Positions 44,157 through 53,357 of a stretch of DNA of 64,000 nucleotides are shown piece after piece. Under the pieces are notes generated by a model that saw only the letters and a list, made by a program, of their open reading frames with translations, had not been told where the DNA came from and did not search any database. Position numbers and translations under genes: made by a program. This DNA comes from JBBQYA01 sp031412335 (lineage in GTDB: Bacteria; Bacteroidota; Bacteroidia; Sphingobacteriales; Sphingobacteriaceae), in assembly GCA_031412335.1 (NCBI GenBank), contig JANOCT010000003.1, forward strand, positions 62,001-126,000. Direction: 5' to 3'. The stretch's first letter is position 1. Each line of letters opens with the position of its first letter.

Positions 44157-45347
44157 TTAAGAAATTACTGCTAACTCTTTTCCAATTTTTGTAAAAGCAG
44201 CAATGGCTTTATCTATATGATGTTGCTCATGTGCTGCAGATAGTTGAACTCTTATTCTTGCTTTGCCTTGGGCAACAACTGGAAAATAAAATCCTATAAC
44301 ATAAATTCCTTCGTCTAACAATTTAGCTGCAAAATCTTGAGATAGTTTTGCATCATACAACATAATAGGAACAATTGGATGAACGCCAGGTTTAATATCA
44401 AAACCTGCTTCTGTCATTTTCTGACGAAAATACTTCGTATTTTCAGCAAGTTTATCGCGCAATTCAGTGCTTTTTTCTAATAAATCCAATACAGCAATAG
44501 ACGCTCCTACAATTGAAGGTGCAAGCGTATTCGAAAATAGGTAAGGTCTTGACCGTTGTCGCAATAAATCAATAATTTCTTTTTTTCCTGATGTAAAGCC
44601 ACCTGAAGCACCTCCAAGTGCCTTTCCTAGGGTTCCAGTAATAATATCAATTCTGCCCATTACGCCATTATGTTCATGGCTTCCTCTCCCGGTTTTACCT
44701 AAAAAACCTGAGCAATGGCATTCGTCAATCATCACTAAAGCTTTGTATTGATCAGCCAAATCACAAATTTTATCTAATTGCGCTATTGTCCCATCCATGC
44801 TGAAAGCACCATCTGTAACAATAATTCGATGTCGTTTTCCCTGAGTTGCTTTTAATTTTTCTTCCAACATTTCCATGTCGTTATGATCATATCTATGTCG
44901 CTCTGCCTTGCATAAACGTACGCCATCAATAATTGAAGCATGATTTAATGCATCCGAAATAATTGCATCTTGATCATCAAAAAGTGGCTCAAAAACCCCT
45001 CCGTTAGCATCAAAAGCAGCAGCGTACAATATCGTATCTTCTGTTCCTAAAAATTCAGCAAGCTTTTTTTCTAGTTCTTTATGAATATCCTGTGTGCCAC
45101 AAATAAAACGGACAGATGCTAATCCAAAACCATGCGAATCAATTGCGTCTTTTGCTGCTTGCAATATTAATGGATGATTCGCCAGACCTAAGTAATTATT
45201 TGCACAAAAATTAACTACTTCTTGCCCAGTATTTACTTGAATGTCAGCACCCTGTGCACTTGTTATTATTCGTTCTTTTTTATATAATCCTGCTTTTTCT
45301 ATTTCGGCAAGCTCCTTTTTCAAAACCGGTTGTAACGTTTGATACAT
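44157..45347 (-). CDS. kbl: Glycine C-acetyltransferase (2-amino-3-ketobutyrate CoA ligase)
   Basis: This PLP enzyme of the alpha-oxoamine synthase family interconverts glycine + acetyl-CoA and 2-amino-3-ketobutyrate in threonine degradation. The 396-residue protein has the PLP lysine Lys242 in TGTLGKALGGASGGF, the HASIIDG and DECHCSGFLGKTGRG motifs and full KBL length. BioF and serine palmitoyltransferase are relatives; the best fit is Kbl. No threonine dehydrogenase gene is visible nearby. Confidence 0.9.
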   Translation of the reverse strand: MYQTLQPVLKKELAEIEKAGLYKKERIITSAQGADIQVNTGQEVVNFCANNYLGLANHPLILQAAKDAIDSHGFGLASVRFICGTQDIHKELEKKLAEFLGTEDTILYAAAFDANGGVFEPLFDDQDAIISDALNHASIIDGVRLCKAERHRYDHNDMEMLEEKLKATQGKRHRIIVTDGAFSMDGTIAQLDKICDLADQYKALVMIDECHCSGFLGKTGRGSHEHNGVMGRIDIITGTLGKALGGASGGFTSGKKEIIDLLRQRSRPYLFSNTLAPSIVGASIAVLDLLEKSTELRDKLAENTKYFRQKMTEAGFDIKPGVHPIVPIMLYDAKLSQDFAAKLLDEGIYVIGFYFPVVAQGKARIRVQLSAAHEQHHIDKAIAAFTKIGKELAVIS

Positions 45348-45515
45348 TCTTTGTTTTTTTGCGTAAAGGTAATCAATTGTAGGTTTCTGTTTTATCTTCT
45401 GACTATCTTTTCAATTAATTTACATTATGTAATATTTCTTGTTCTTTAAAATAAAAATTACTTGGACAAGTTTATGGGCTTTTCGAACCTTTAATTACTA
45501 AGCAAAATAAAATTA

Positions 45516-45523
45516 TATCTTTG
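45516..45523 (+). promoter_or_regulatory. Candidate -7 element of trhO
   Basis: TATCTTTG matches TAnnTTTG exactly, with a near-match -33 element TTTA at 45490-45493, 22 bases upstream. The ATG follows after a leader of about 35 bases. Confidence 0.55.
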
Positions 45524-45564
45524 CAACGCATTAAACGCAGTTTGCAGCTGTATCAATAGCCATT

Positions 45565-46494
45565 ATGACATTTCAAACATTACTTTACTATTGCTATACA
45601 GCAATAGTAAACGCTGAGCAATTTGCCAGTGATCATCTTCTTTTTTGTAAATCTTTACATCTTACCGGGCGAATAATTGTAGCAGAAGAAGGCTTAAATG
45701 GAACTGTTTCTGGCTCCTCAAAATCCTGTAAAATCTACATGGATACTTTATTAACCGACGCTCGTTTTGCCAAAATCGACTTTAAAATTGATGAAGTTGC
45801 TGAACCCTCATTCATAAAAATGCATTGCAGGTATAAGTCAGAAATTGTGCATTCTGGATTGCGCGATCCTTCTATTATAAATCCAAATAAACAAACTGGT
45901 ATTCATTTAGAACCGTTAGAATTTGCTGAATTTAAGGATCAAGATGATGTAATTATTCTGGATGTGCGATCAGATTATGAACATCAACTCGGTAAATTTA
46001 AAAATGCGATAACGCTTGATATTGAAAATTTTCGTGATTTTCCGGCTAAAATAAATGAACTTGCTAAGTATAAAAACAAAAGAATAGTAACGTATTGCAC
46101 CGGTGGCATTAAATGCGAAAAAGCAAGTGCATTATTATTGCACGAAGGTTTTGAGCAGGTTTATCAATTGCATGGCGGCATTATTAAATATGGGAAAGAA
46201 GCTGGGGGAAAAGATTTTGATGGTGAATGTTATGTATTTGATAATCGTTTGTCTGTTCCGGTAAATTCGGTAAATCCTACTATTATTTCTACCTGCCGAA
46301 ATTGCGGAAAGATCACTTCTAAAATGATTAATTGCGCTAATCCGGAATGTAATGAGCATTTCACTCAATGTGATGATTGTGGAAATTCTTTACAAGGAAG
46401 TTGCTCTATTGCTTGTTTGGAACATCCTAGAAAAAGAATTTACGATGGTACTGGATATTATGTAAAAGTTCCGCAGCCGGTGAATTCAAAATAA
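45565..46494 (+). CDS. trhO: tRNA uridine-34 hydroxylase, rhodanese-like
   Basis: TrhO (YceA) hydroxylates U34 of certain tRNAs, oxygen-dependently, as the first step to cmo5U/mo5U. The 309-residue protein has the N-terminal UPF0176 acylphosphatase-like domain (AEEGLNGTVSGS), a rhodanese domain with the active-site loop around Cys178 (TYCTGGIKCEKASA), and a Cys-rich C-terminal tail (CRNCGKITSKMINCANPECNEHF, CDDCGNSLQGSCSIACLEHP). Length and all parts fit TrhO. Confidence 0.93.
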   Translation: MTFQTLLYYCYTAIVNAEQFASDHLLFCKSLHLTGRIIVAEEGLNGTVSGSSKSCKIYMDTLLTDARFAKIDFKIDEVAEPSFIKMHCRYKSEIVHSGLRDPSIINPNKQTGIHLEPLEFAEFKDQDDVIILDVRSDYEHQLGKFKNAITLDIENFRDFPAKINELAKYKNKRIVTYCTGGIKCEKASALLLHEGFEQVYQLHGGIIKYGKEAGGKDFDGECYVFDNRLSVPVNSVNPTIISTCRNCGKITSKMINCANPECNEHFTQCDDCGNSLQGSCSIACLEHPRKRIYDGTGYYVKVPQPVNSK

Positions 46495-46507
46495 TAGGAT
46501 TACCATA

Positions 46508-47815
46508 TCATTCTTTGTTTTTCAAGGTTTCCGCATAAACTCTCAAGCAGCGTTCTCTTGCAAATTTATGATCAACTATGGGTTTTGGATAGCTGAATTC
46601 CTGAAATTCGGGAACCCAGCGTTTGATATATTTTAAATCTTTATCAAATTTTTTAATTTGCTCTTCAGGATTAAAAATACGAAAATAGGGTGCCGCATCT
46701 GTGCCACTACCTGCAGCCCATTGCCAACCTCCATTATTACTGCTCAATTCAAAATCCAATAATTTTTTGGCAAAATATGCTTCACCCCAGCGCCAGTCAA
46801 TTAATAAATGCTTGGTTAAAAAACTCGCTACAATCATTCGTACTCTATTATGCATAAAACCGCTTTCATTTAATTGCCTCATTCCTGCATCTACAATTGG
46901 ATAACCTGTTTTACCTTCGCACCAAGCTGCAAACTCATTTTCATTATTCCTCCAGTTTATTTTATCATATTCTGGACGAAAAGAGCCTTTTGCCACATGC
47001 GGAAAATGAGCCAAAATTTGAAAATAAAAGTCTCTCCAAATCAATTCACTAAACCAAACATCACTTTGTTTTTTCGCATCATTTGCCAATTTCCGAATGC
47101 TTACGGTTCCAAATCTGAGATGTAAACTAATTCGTGAAGTTCCTTCAATGGAAGGGAAATTTCTTTTTTCAGCATAATCTTTTAAAACATCTTTATACTT
47201 TTTATCAGGTATTTCAATTTTAGAAATACCAAAACCCATTTCTTGTAATGTGGGAATACTTTTTCCTTTATATTTTAGAAAAGAATCGAAATAATTTTCG
47301 GTTAAAAACGGTTTTAAATGATCTTCGGTAAGGGTTTTAAGATATTTATTTTTATACGGTGTGAAAACAGTGTAGGGTTTTCCATCATCTTTTAATACTT
47401 CATCAAATTCTAAAACACATTGATCTTTAAATGTAAAAAAATCTACTTTTTCTTTTTCTAATAATGTCTTGATCGCTGAATCGCGCTGTTTTGCATAAGG
47501 TTCATAATCATGATTAGTATAAACTGATTTCACGTCAAATTCTTTTAGTAATTCGCTAAAAGCATCCATTGGATTTCCATAAACAACAAAAAGATTACTT
47601 CCTAATTCTTTTAATTCATTATCAATTTCAGAAATTACTGAATGGATGAATTGGACTCGGGCATCATGTTTATCTTCCAATTTATCCAGAATATTTTTGT
47701 CAAAAATAAAAACTGGCAAAATCGAATTACCGGATTTGAGTGCCTGAAATAAACCTGCATTATCCGATAAACGTAAATCACGACGGAACCAAAAAACACT
47801 TACAGCTTCTTTCAT
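46508..47815 (-). CDS. phrB: Deoxyribodipyrimidine photolyase (class I type)
   Basis: This flavoprotein repairs cyclobutane pyrimidine dimers using blue light. The 435-residue protein begins with the photolyase Rossmann domain (VFWFRRDLRLSDNAGLFQAL). It ends with the FAD-binding helical domain carrying EFAAWCEGKTGYPIVDAGMRQLNESGFMHNRVRMIVASFLTKHL and NNGGWQWAAGSGTDAAPYFRIFNP, the Trp residues of which form the electron-transfer route and lesion pocket. The gene directly abuts the TIGR01777 gene (no spacer), so the two form an operon. It is the first of three superfamily members in this window. Confidence 0.95.
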   Translation of the reverse strand: MKEAVSVFWFRRDLRLSDNAGLFQALKSGNSILPVFIFDKNILDKLEDKHDARVQFIHSVISEIDNELKELGSNLFVVYGNPMDAFSELLKEFDVKSVYTNHDYEPYAKQRDSAIKTLLEKEKVDFFTFKDQCVLEFDEVLKDDGKPYTVFTPYKNKYLKTLTEDHLKPFLTENYFDSFLKYKGKSIPTLQEMGFGISKIEIPDKKYKDVLKDYAEKRNFPSIEGTSRISLHLRFGTVSIRKLANDAKKQSDVWFSELIWRDFYFQILAHFPHVAKGSFRPEYDKINWRNNENEFAAWCEGKTGYPIVDAGMRQLNESGFMHNRVRMIVASFLTKHLLIDWRWGEAYFAKKLLDFELSSNNGGWQWAAGSGTDAAPYFRIFNPEEQIKKFDKDLKYIKRWVPEFQEFSYPKPIVDHKFARERCLRVYAETLKNKE

Positions 47816-48721
47816 TTATTTCTTTTGTAGATTAATTAGTGCAGCATTTAACGTTGGGAATTGAAATTTATACCCTTCTTGAATGATTTTAGCCACCGAA
47901 ACTTTAGTACTCCCAAGTACCACAATGCTCATTTCACCAAATGCTAATTTTAATGCAAAAGCTGGAACATTAGGCATCCAAAAAGGTTTTCCAATTATCT
48001 CGCATAGTTTTCTTGTAAAATTAAAATTGGTTTCAGGTGAATCTGTTGCTGCATTATAGGCACCTTTCATTTCTTTGTTTTCGCAGGCAAATATATAAAT
48101 GCCACAAATATCGTCGAGATGAATCCACGACATCCATTGTTTGCCGCTACCTAAAGCAGCACCAAAACCAAACTTTGCTGGTGCTAATATTTTGGGTAAT
48201 GCACCACCATTATTACTCAACACAACTCCTGTTCGTATTCTTACTTCTGTAATTCCAAGTTCAGCAATTTTTTTAGCCTCGTTTTCCCACAATTGGCAAC
48301 ATTCTCCTAAAAAATCATCAGCAGGTTTACTGTTTTCATCTAAAAGCTGATCGCCACGATCGCTATAAAAACCAATTGCAGAGGAAGAAATAAATTTTTG
48401 AACTGAATGCGGATTGTCTTTTAACATATCATGTAAAAGAGAAATGGTATCTACTCTGCTGCTAATAATTTTTTTCTTTCTTTCTTCTGACCAGCGTTCT
48501 TCTGCTATCCCCTCACCTGCCAGATTTATGATTATATCTGTATTTTTCAAACATTCAATATCAATCTTTCTAGAAGTAACATCCCATAAATACTGTTTGT
48601 ACATGGTTTCTTTTGAATCTTTCTTACGAGAAAGCCATGAAACTACATGCTTTTTTTCTGTTAATAATTTCGATAATTTTCGGCCTATCATACCACTACC
48701 ACCTGCTATTAAAATATTCAT
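47816..48721 (-). CDS. TIGR01777-family NAD(P)-binding epimerase-like protein
   Basis: The 301-residue protein has the extended-SDR Rossmann motif AGGSGMIGRKLSKLL, NLAGEGIAEERW, and a C-terminal DUF1731 tail (FALKLAFGEMSIVVLGSTKVSVAKIIQEGYKFQFPTLNAAL). Relatives include YfcH and plant SulA-type proteins; the reaction is unknown. It lies immediately upstream of the photolyase gene and is often linked to photolyase or cryptochrome genes, which suggests a role in light or oxidative stress. Confidence 0.9.
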   Translation of the reverse strand: MNILIAGGSGMIGRKLSKLLTEKKHVVSWLSRKKDSKETMYKQYLWDVTSRKIDIECLKNTDIIINLAGEGIAEERWSEERKKKIISSRVDTISLLHDMLKDNPHSVQKFISSSAIGFYSDRGDQLLDENSKPADDFLGECCQLWENEAKKIAELGITEVRIRTGVVLSNNGGALPKILAPAKFGFGAALGSGKQWMSWIHLDDICGIYIFACENKEMKGAYNAATDSPETNFNFTRKLCEIIGKPFWMPNVPAFALKLAFGEMSIVVLGSTKVSVAKIIQEGYKFQFPTLNAALINLQKK

Positions 48722-48796
48722 ACTGCTAATTTGTATTACTATAATTGAAAAGTAAACATCGCTTTTTTAAAATGGTAAGCGGTTTGAAATTGAGAG

Positions 48797-48829
48797 TTAT
48801 CCACATTTGTGTATATAAAATGTGTAAAA
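48797..48829. other. Cluster of DnaA-box-like 9-mers
   Basis: TTATCCACA at 48797-48805 matches the DnaA box TTATNCACA; TGTGTATAT (48808-48816) and TGTGTAAAA (48821-48829) are reverse-strand copies with one mismatch each. They fit in 33 bases of an AT-rich gap between the TIGR01777 and outer-membrane protein genes. It may be a DnaA-titration or regulatory site; evidence for an origin is weak. Confidence 0.35.
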
Positions 48830-48945
48830 CTTTTTATTTGATTGATGAGTTTATGAGTTTTTGATTTAACATTGCATCAAATTTTAATAAATTTAACGGC
48901 AAAATAATGCCATTTTTAACTTAACTTTTAACTAAAACAAACAAA

Positions 48946-49692
48946 ATGAAAAAAGCAATTTTTATTCTTGCATTTGCTGCAACAACAATTACGGCAAGCG
49001 CACAACAAATGATGAGCAAAAAAGGAATGCCAATTAAACCAGTTTCTGGAGACTATGGTTTATTAATTGACGCAGATCCTTTTTTGAATTACGCTGGTAA
49101 TTTCTTCGGAAAAACAAACGACAATAACTCACCGAATTTTAGTGATTATGGTACTACAGGTGTTCCTTTTACATTAAGCGGTCGTTATTTTTTAGCTGAT
49201 GATAGAGCCGTAAGAGGAATTTTATCCTTGGGATTTTCATCATTAACAGAAAATGATCCAAATTTTACTGACCCAACTAAATTTGATGAAACAAAAACTA
49301 GCAGTTCAGTTATTGGAATTGGTGCAGCTTATGAATTCAGAAGAGGTGCTGGTAGATTAGTAGCTAGTTACGGTCCTCAAATTGGAATTTTTGTAGATGG
49401 AAGCAATGGCAAAATTGAAACAACAGATGCTTTGGATGCTAATTTCAATACTCTAGAAGAGGGTGGATCAACTACTTCTTTTGGTGTTGGTGGATTTTTA
49501 GGTCTTGAATATTTCTTTGCACCAAAAATGTCTGTTGGTGGATTATTTGGCATAAACGCTGGATTGAGTAGCACATCTGAGCGTACGAGTAAAGTAGGAA
49601 CAGCAGCAGAAACAGTAGTTCAAGGAGAAAGCTCTGGCTTTTTCTTCGGCAACACCAATAGCAGCACTATTTCATTAAATTTTTATTTCTAA
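48946..49692 (+). CDS. Outer-membrane beta-barrel protein
   Basis: The 248-residue product has a signal peptide (MKKAIFILAFAATTITASAQ) and glycine/aromatic-rich amphipathic strands throughout (VPFTLSGRYFLADDRAVRGILSLGF, SVIGIGAAYEFRRGAGRLVASYGPQ, SFGVGGFLGLEYFFAPKMSVGGLFGINAG). It ends in ISLNFYF, a typical C-terminal aromatic insertion signal. It has the size of a small 8-12-stranded OmpW/OmpA-like barrel; role unknown. A terminator follows directly. Confidence 0.85.
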   Translation: MKKAIFILAFAATTITASAQQMMSKKGMPIKPVSGDYGLLIDADPFLNYAGNFFGKTNDNNSPNFSDYGTTGVPFTLSGRYFLADDRAVRGILSLGFSSLTENDPNFTDPTKFDETKTSSSVIGIGAAYEFRRGAGRLVASYGPQIGIFVDGSNGKIETTDALDANFNTLEEGGSTTSFGVGGFLGLEYFFAPKMSVGGLFGINAGLSSTSERTSKVGTAAETVVQGESSGFFFGNTNSSTISLNFYF

Positions 49693-49706
49693 AATTATTT
49701 TTTATC

Positions 49707-49741
49707 AAAAAAAACCTGCTGTAATTGGCAGGTTTTTTTTT
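49707..49741 (+). terminator. Terminator after the outer-membrane protein gene
   Basis: AAAACCTGC and GCAGGTTTT pair around TGTAATTG and are followed by a run of T; the matching A-run on the left would let it work on the other strand for the DUF2867-type gene as well. Confidence 0.88.
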
Positions 49742-49766
49742 GCTTAAAATTTTTGAAAAAGCGCTA

Positions 49767-51218
49767 TTATTTTACTTCCCCAAAATTCACAATTTCTTTT
49801 GCCATTCCACGAAAAATAAAATAGTGAAAAGGCATCATTGCATACCAATAGATTCGGCCTAGTAAACCATTAGGACGAAATGTTGCAACTTGGCTAAGAA
49901 TTTTTTCATTATCCCTTTCCAAAATTTTAAACTCCAACCACGCTTCACCAGGCAATTTCATTTCAGCATATAATAATAAACGATTGTTTTTTTTATCGGC
50001 TAATAAAACCCTCCAAAAATCCAATACATCACCTGCTTTTATAGTTACTCCACTTGTTCGGCCTCTTCTAGATCCAACACCACCAAATAATTTATCCAAA
50101 AAACCACGAATATTCCAAATCCAATCCCAATAATACCAACCTCGTTCTCCTCCGATTGCCCAAATATTGCTTAACACATGCTCTGTTTCACGCTCAAAAA
50201 TCATTTTTACTTTGTACTCTAAGGTTCCATTTTGTGGCACTTTCACCTGATCCATAAATGAAGTACTTAGCAAACCACGGTTTAACGCATCTTTCCAACT
50301 ACTCACAATGGAATTTTGCTCAATTTTTACAAAGGCCAAATTTAAAGCTTGTTCATAACTCAGGTTCTCCGTTTTTACCAATAATCTAATCCGTTCATCA
50401 TGGCAGACCACTTCAATTTTCATACTATCAACCAAACTTTGAGCAAGTGAAAAGGAAGTAGAAGTAACAAAATACAACCAATAGGACGATATTTTAGGAG
50501 AAAGAAATGGCAAAATAATGATGTAACGTTTTAACCCTCTGGCTTCTGCATATTTCAAAATCATATTCTTGTAAGTCAGAATATCTGGCCCACCAATATC
50601 AAATGTTTGATTCAACGTTTCGGGTTTTTCTAAAACTCCTTCTAAATAGGTAAGAACATCTCGTATGGCAATTGGCTGGCAACGTGTATTTAACCATGAA
50701 GGTGCAACCATTACTGGCAATTTTTCTGAAATATCTCTGATAATTTCAAAAGATGTACTCCCCGAACCGATTATAATTGCAGCACGCAGAACAGTTAGCG
50801 GGGTTTTTCCACTTCGCAGAACATTCTCTACATTTAATCTGGAAGAAAGATGTTTAGATAATGCGGTTGCATCGTTTACAATTCCGCTCAAATAGATTAA
50901 TTGTTTTGCAGAGGTTGTATTTAATATTTCGACAAAATTTTGCGCACTTTTTTGTTCTAATTCATAAAATTCGGAACCAGATGAGCCCATAGAATGCACC
51001 AAATAATAGGCTGCATCAATATCTTTTGGAATACTATTAAGTGACTCTAAATCAAGCAAATCACCTTTAATGATTTCAACATGATCACCAAATTCTGTTA
51101 CCTCTCTAAATCTACGTGGATCGCGAACCAAACAAACTACATGATAACCTTTCTGCAGCAGAATTGGCAATAATCTGGTACCGATGTATCCGTTTGCCCC
51201 TGTTAGCAGAATTTTCAT
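49767..51218 (-). CDS. NAD(P)-binding SDR with C-terminal DUF2867 domain
   Basis: The 483-residue protein has an atypical SDR (NmrA-like) N-terminal half with LLTGANGYIGTRLLPILLQKG and YYLVHSMGSSGSEFYELEQKSAQNFVE. The C-terminal DUF2867 half (about residues 320-480) reads NIWAIGGERGWYYWDWIWNIRGFLDKLFGG and FRPNGLLGRIYWYAMMPFHYFIFRGMA. The fusion is known in many bacteria; activity is unknown. It is 10 bases from the UbiB gene in the operon TetR-like, UbiB, SDR. Confidence 0.9.
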   Translation of the reverse strand: MKILLTGANGYIGTRLLPILLQKGYHVVCLVRDPRRFREVTEFGDHVEIIKGDLLDLESLNSIPKDIDAAYYLVHSMGSSGSEFYELEQKSAQNFVEILNTTSAKQLIYLSGIVNDATALSKHLSSRLNVENVLRSGKTPLTVLRAAIIIGSGSTSFEIIRDISEKLPVMVAPSWLNTRCQPIAIRDVLTYLEGVLEKPETLNQTFDIGGPDILTYKNMILKYAEARGLKRYIIILPFLSPKISSYWLYFVTSTSFSLAQSLVDSMKIEVVCHDERIRLLVKTENLSYEQALNLAFVKIEQNSIVSSWKDALNRGLLSTSFMDQVKVPQNGTLEYKVKMIFERETEHVLSNIWAIGGERGWYYWDWIWNIRGFLDKLFGGVGSRRGRTSGVTIKAGDVLDFWRVLLADKKNNRLLLYAEMKLPGEAWLEFKILERDNEKILSQVATFRPNGLLGRIYWYAMMPFHYFIFRGMAKEIVNFGEVK

Positions 51219-51228
51219 GTTCTTATTT

Positions 51229-52539
51229 TTAACTTACTAATATTGGCTGAGGTTTATAAGTTCCTGTATTTACAGTTGCACCTAAATCGTGAAGTAAATT
51301 ATATAAACCAAAGTTTGTACGGTTGATGTAAATAAAATGCTTAACCCCTCTTGCTTGTTTAAACTCAGGTGTTTTTGCAATTTGTTCACCGTACGAAAAT
51401 AAATTCTGAATATAATCATCACTCCCAAAATCAAAAGAATCTTGAATATACGGCTTGGCAAATAATTCAATCATTTCTTTATAATTTGTGTAATAAAAAT
51501 TTATTTCTTTTTCATTATCATCTGGCAAAATCATTCCTAACTCTCTGAAAACTTTAATTGTTTCCTCTTTATCTTGCAAAACATCTGTACTTGTCAATGC
51601 GAAAAATGGATAGTAAAAATCATCCGGTAATTCTTTTATACATCCAAAATCAATCACAGCTAATTTCTCATCTGGTGTGATCATGAAATTTCCTGGATGC
51701 GGATCAGCGTGCACAGCACGCAACTCATGTTGTTGGAAATGATAAAAATCCCAAAGAGCCTGTCCAATTTTATTTTTAAGTTTTTGACTTGGTTTGGTTG
51801 CTAAAAACTCTTTTAAATGCAAGCCTTCTAACCAACTCATAGTTATTATTCTTTTGCTAGATAGTTTCGGAAAATATTCAGGGAAAACAATATCAGTCAA
51901 TGATTTACACGCCTCAGAGACTTCCATCGATCTTCTAATTTCCAAGTCATAGTCAGTTTCTTCCAACATTTTCTGTTCCACCTCTTTCATGTAAATATCC
52001 AATTCCTTTTCACTCATTCCCAATAATCGGAAGGCGAACGGTTTTACCAATTTCAAGTCAGAACTTATACTATCCCCAACACCTGGATATTGAATTTTAA
52101 TGGCCAATTTTTTTCCATCTAACATGGCTTGGTGCACTTGTCCAATAGATGCAGCATTGGTTGATTTTATGGTAAATGAATCAAATAGCTCAAAAGGAGT
52201 TTTGCCAAAATAATTGGTAAAAGTTTTTACAATTAATGGACCCGAAAGTGGAGGAGCATTATATTGCGAAAGAGAAAATTTATCTGCGTAGGCTTTAGGC
52301 AATATTCCTTTATCCATGCTTAGCATTTGTGCAATTTTTAATGCACTTCCTTTTAACTCACTTAATGAATTATAAATATCTGATGCATTATTTTCATTTA
52401 ATTCATCTCGGGTTTGCTCCGGATTAAATAATTTTTTTGAATAATGCTTTATGTAATTTCCACCAATCTTAAATCCGGTAGTAACAAACTTTGCCGATCG
52501 CTCAACTTTACTTGTCGGTATACTATTCTGCTCTTTCAT
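51229..52539 (-). CDS. UbiB/ABC1/ADCK-family atypical kinase
   Basis: The 436-residue protein shows the family signature SELKGSALKIAQMLSMDKG (the KxGQ-type extension, here KxAQ), SIGQVHQAMLDGKKLAIKIQYPGV (A-rich loop and the ATP lysine), HADPHPGNFMITPDEKLAVIDFGCIK (catalytic loop and DFG). UbiB-family proteins assist ubiquinone or other isoprenoid-lipid metabolism, and plant relatives regulate prenyl lipids in plastids. No transmembrane tail is obvious at the C-terminus. It sits between the TetR-like gene (15 bases) and the SDR. Confidence 0.92.
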   Translation of the reverse strand: MKEQNSIPTSKVERSAKFVTTGFKIGGNYIKHYSKKLFNPEQTRDELNENNASDIYNSLSELKGSALKIAQMLSMDKGILPKAYADKFSLSQYNAPPLSGPLIVKTFTNYFGKTPFELFDSFTIKSTNAASIGQVHQAMLDGKKLAIKIQYPGVGDSISSDLKLVKPFAFRLLGMSEKELDIYMKEVEQKMLEETDYDLEIRRSMEVSEACKSLTDIVFPEYFPKLSSKRIITMSWLEGLHLKEFLATKPSQKLKNKIGQALWDFYHFQQHELRAVHADPHPGNFMITPDEKLAVIDFGCIKELPDDFYYPFFALTSTDVLQDKEETIKVFRELGMILPDDNEKEINFYYTNYKEMIELFAKPYIQDSFDFGSDDYIQNLFSYGEQIAKTPEFKQARGVKHFIYINRTNFGLYNLLHDLGATVNTGTYKPQPILVS

Positions 52540-52554
52540 ATAAAGTTATGCTCA

Positions 52555-53226
52555 CTATTTACCCGAAAACTGAAAACTTGAATTTCTGGCTAAAAATTTA
52601 CCGTAATCCAACAAACTGTCGATAGGGCTTCTTGCAAAGAAATCGAAACTTAGATTGACTCCTTTTTCTATTGCTTCGTCTGTTTTTTCGAAAGATGGAC
52701 TTGAATCTTTCACCCAAAAATCAACAACAAATTTAAATTGAACCCACAAAGCATCTTTATATCTATCGGTAATAAATTTTCGATCAATTATATCTCCAGT
52801 ATCCAAGCCTTCTAAAATTACTTCGTCAGAAAACTCACTGAATTGCTTACTTAATTTATGGTAAACACCAGGAGTTCTTAATCCGTTTAATGATTTTCTA
52901 TAACTATAAACAACATAACTTCTGTTTTGAAGCAATTTTGCTACGAATGCAAAAAACAGCGATAATGTTTTTTCTCGCGCTGAATATTGATTATAAACCT
53001 CTTGATTTTTAACTGAAAGCAGTGTTTCGGTAAAATTTGAATTCCATATTTCTGCATCAATGCTATCAAATGATGAAAATTCCAGATAAAATTCAGCTTC
53101 TTCAATTTTTATTGATTTAGCAAAAATGTAAACCGAAGCTGGATTTATGCCATGTGTTAAAACATAATCCATGTATCCATGAAGGATTTTTTCTTTTGCT
53201 GATGCTTGAGTTGTTTTCGTTGCCAT
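52555..53226 (-). CDS. TetR-fold protein with divergent DNA-binding region
   Basis: The 223-residue all-helical protein resembles TetR regulators in layout: AKEKILHGYMDYVLTHGINPASVYIFAKSIKIEEAEFYLEFSSFDSIDAEIW corresponds to the N-terminal HTH, followed by a ligand-binding-like helical domain. The recognition-helix region is unusually acidic (EEAEFYLEF) instead of the usual G-x-S-x-G-T-x-Y pattern, so DNA binding is uncertain. It leads the operon with UbiB and the DUF2867-type SDR. It could be a regulator or a lipid-binding protein that only keeps the fold. Confidence 0.75.
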   Translation of the reverse strand: MATKTTQASAKEKILHGYMDYVLTHGINPASVYIFAKSIKIEEAEFYLEFSSFDSIDAEIWNSNFTETLLSVKNQEVYNQYSAREKTLSLFFAFVAKLLQNRSYVVYSYRKSLNGLRTPGVYHKLSKQFSEFSDEVILEGLDTGDIIDRKFITDRYKDALWVQFKFVVDFWVKDSSPSFEKTDEAIEKGVNLSFDFFARSPIDSLLDYGKFLARNSSFQFSGK

Positions 53227-53357
53227 AGTTTTTTAACAATAAAACGGATGTTTGTGTTTCAAAATGTATTAGTTTTCATTTAAATTTAAGAATATTTAAC
53301 ACGATTAAATTGTTTTTGGTTAAAATTAATAAGTTTATAATTTATAAAATATCTACA

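Noticed and set aside
48722..48945. Chromosomal origin at the DnaA-box cluster
   Set aside because: Only three boxes, no dnaA, dnaN or other origin-linked genes nearby, and skew cannot be computed here.
53310..53357. TTG start for the esterase
   Set aside because: It would hide the lipoprotein signal behind 16 extra residues; the ATG at 53358 gives a proper signal with lipobox.
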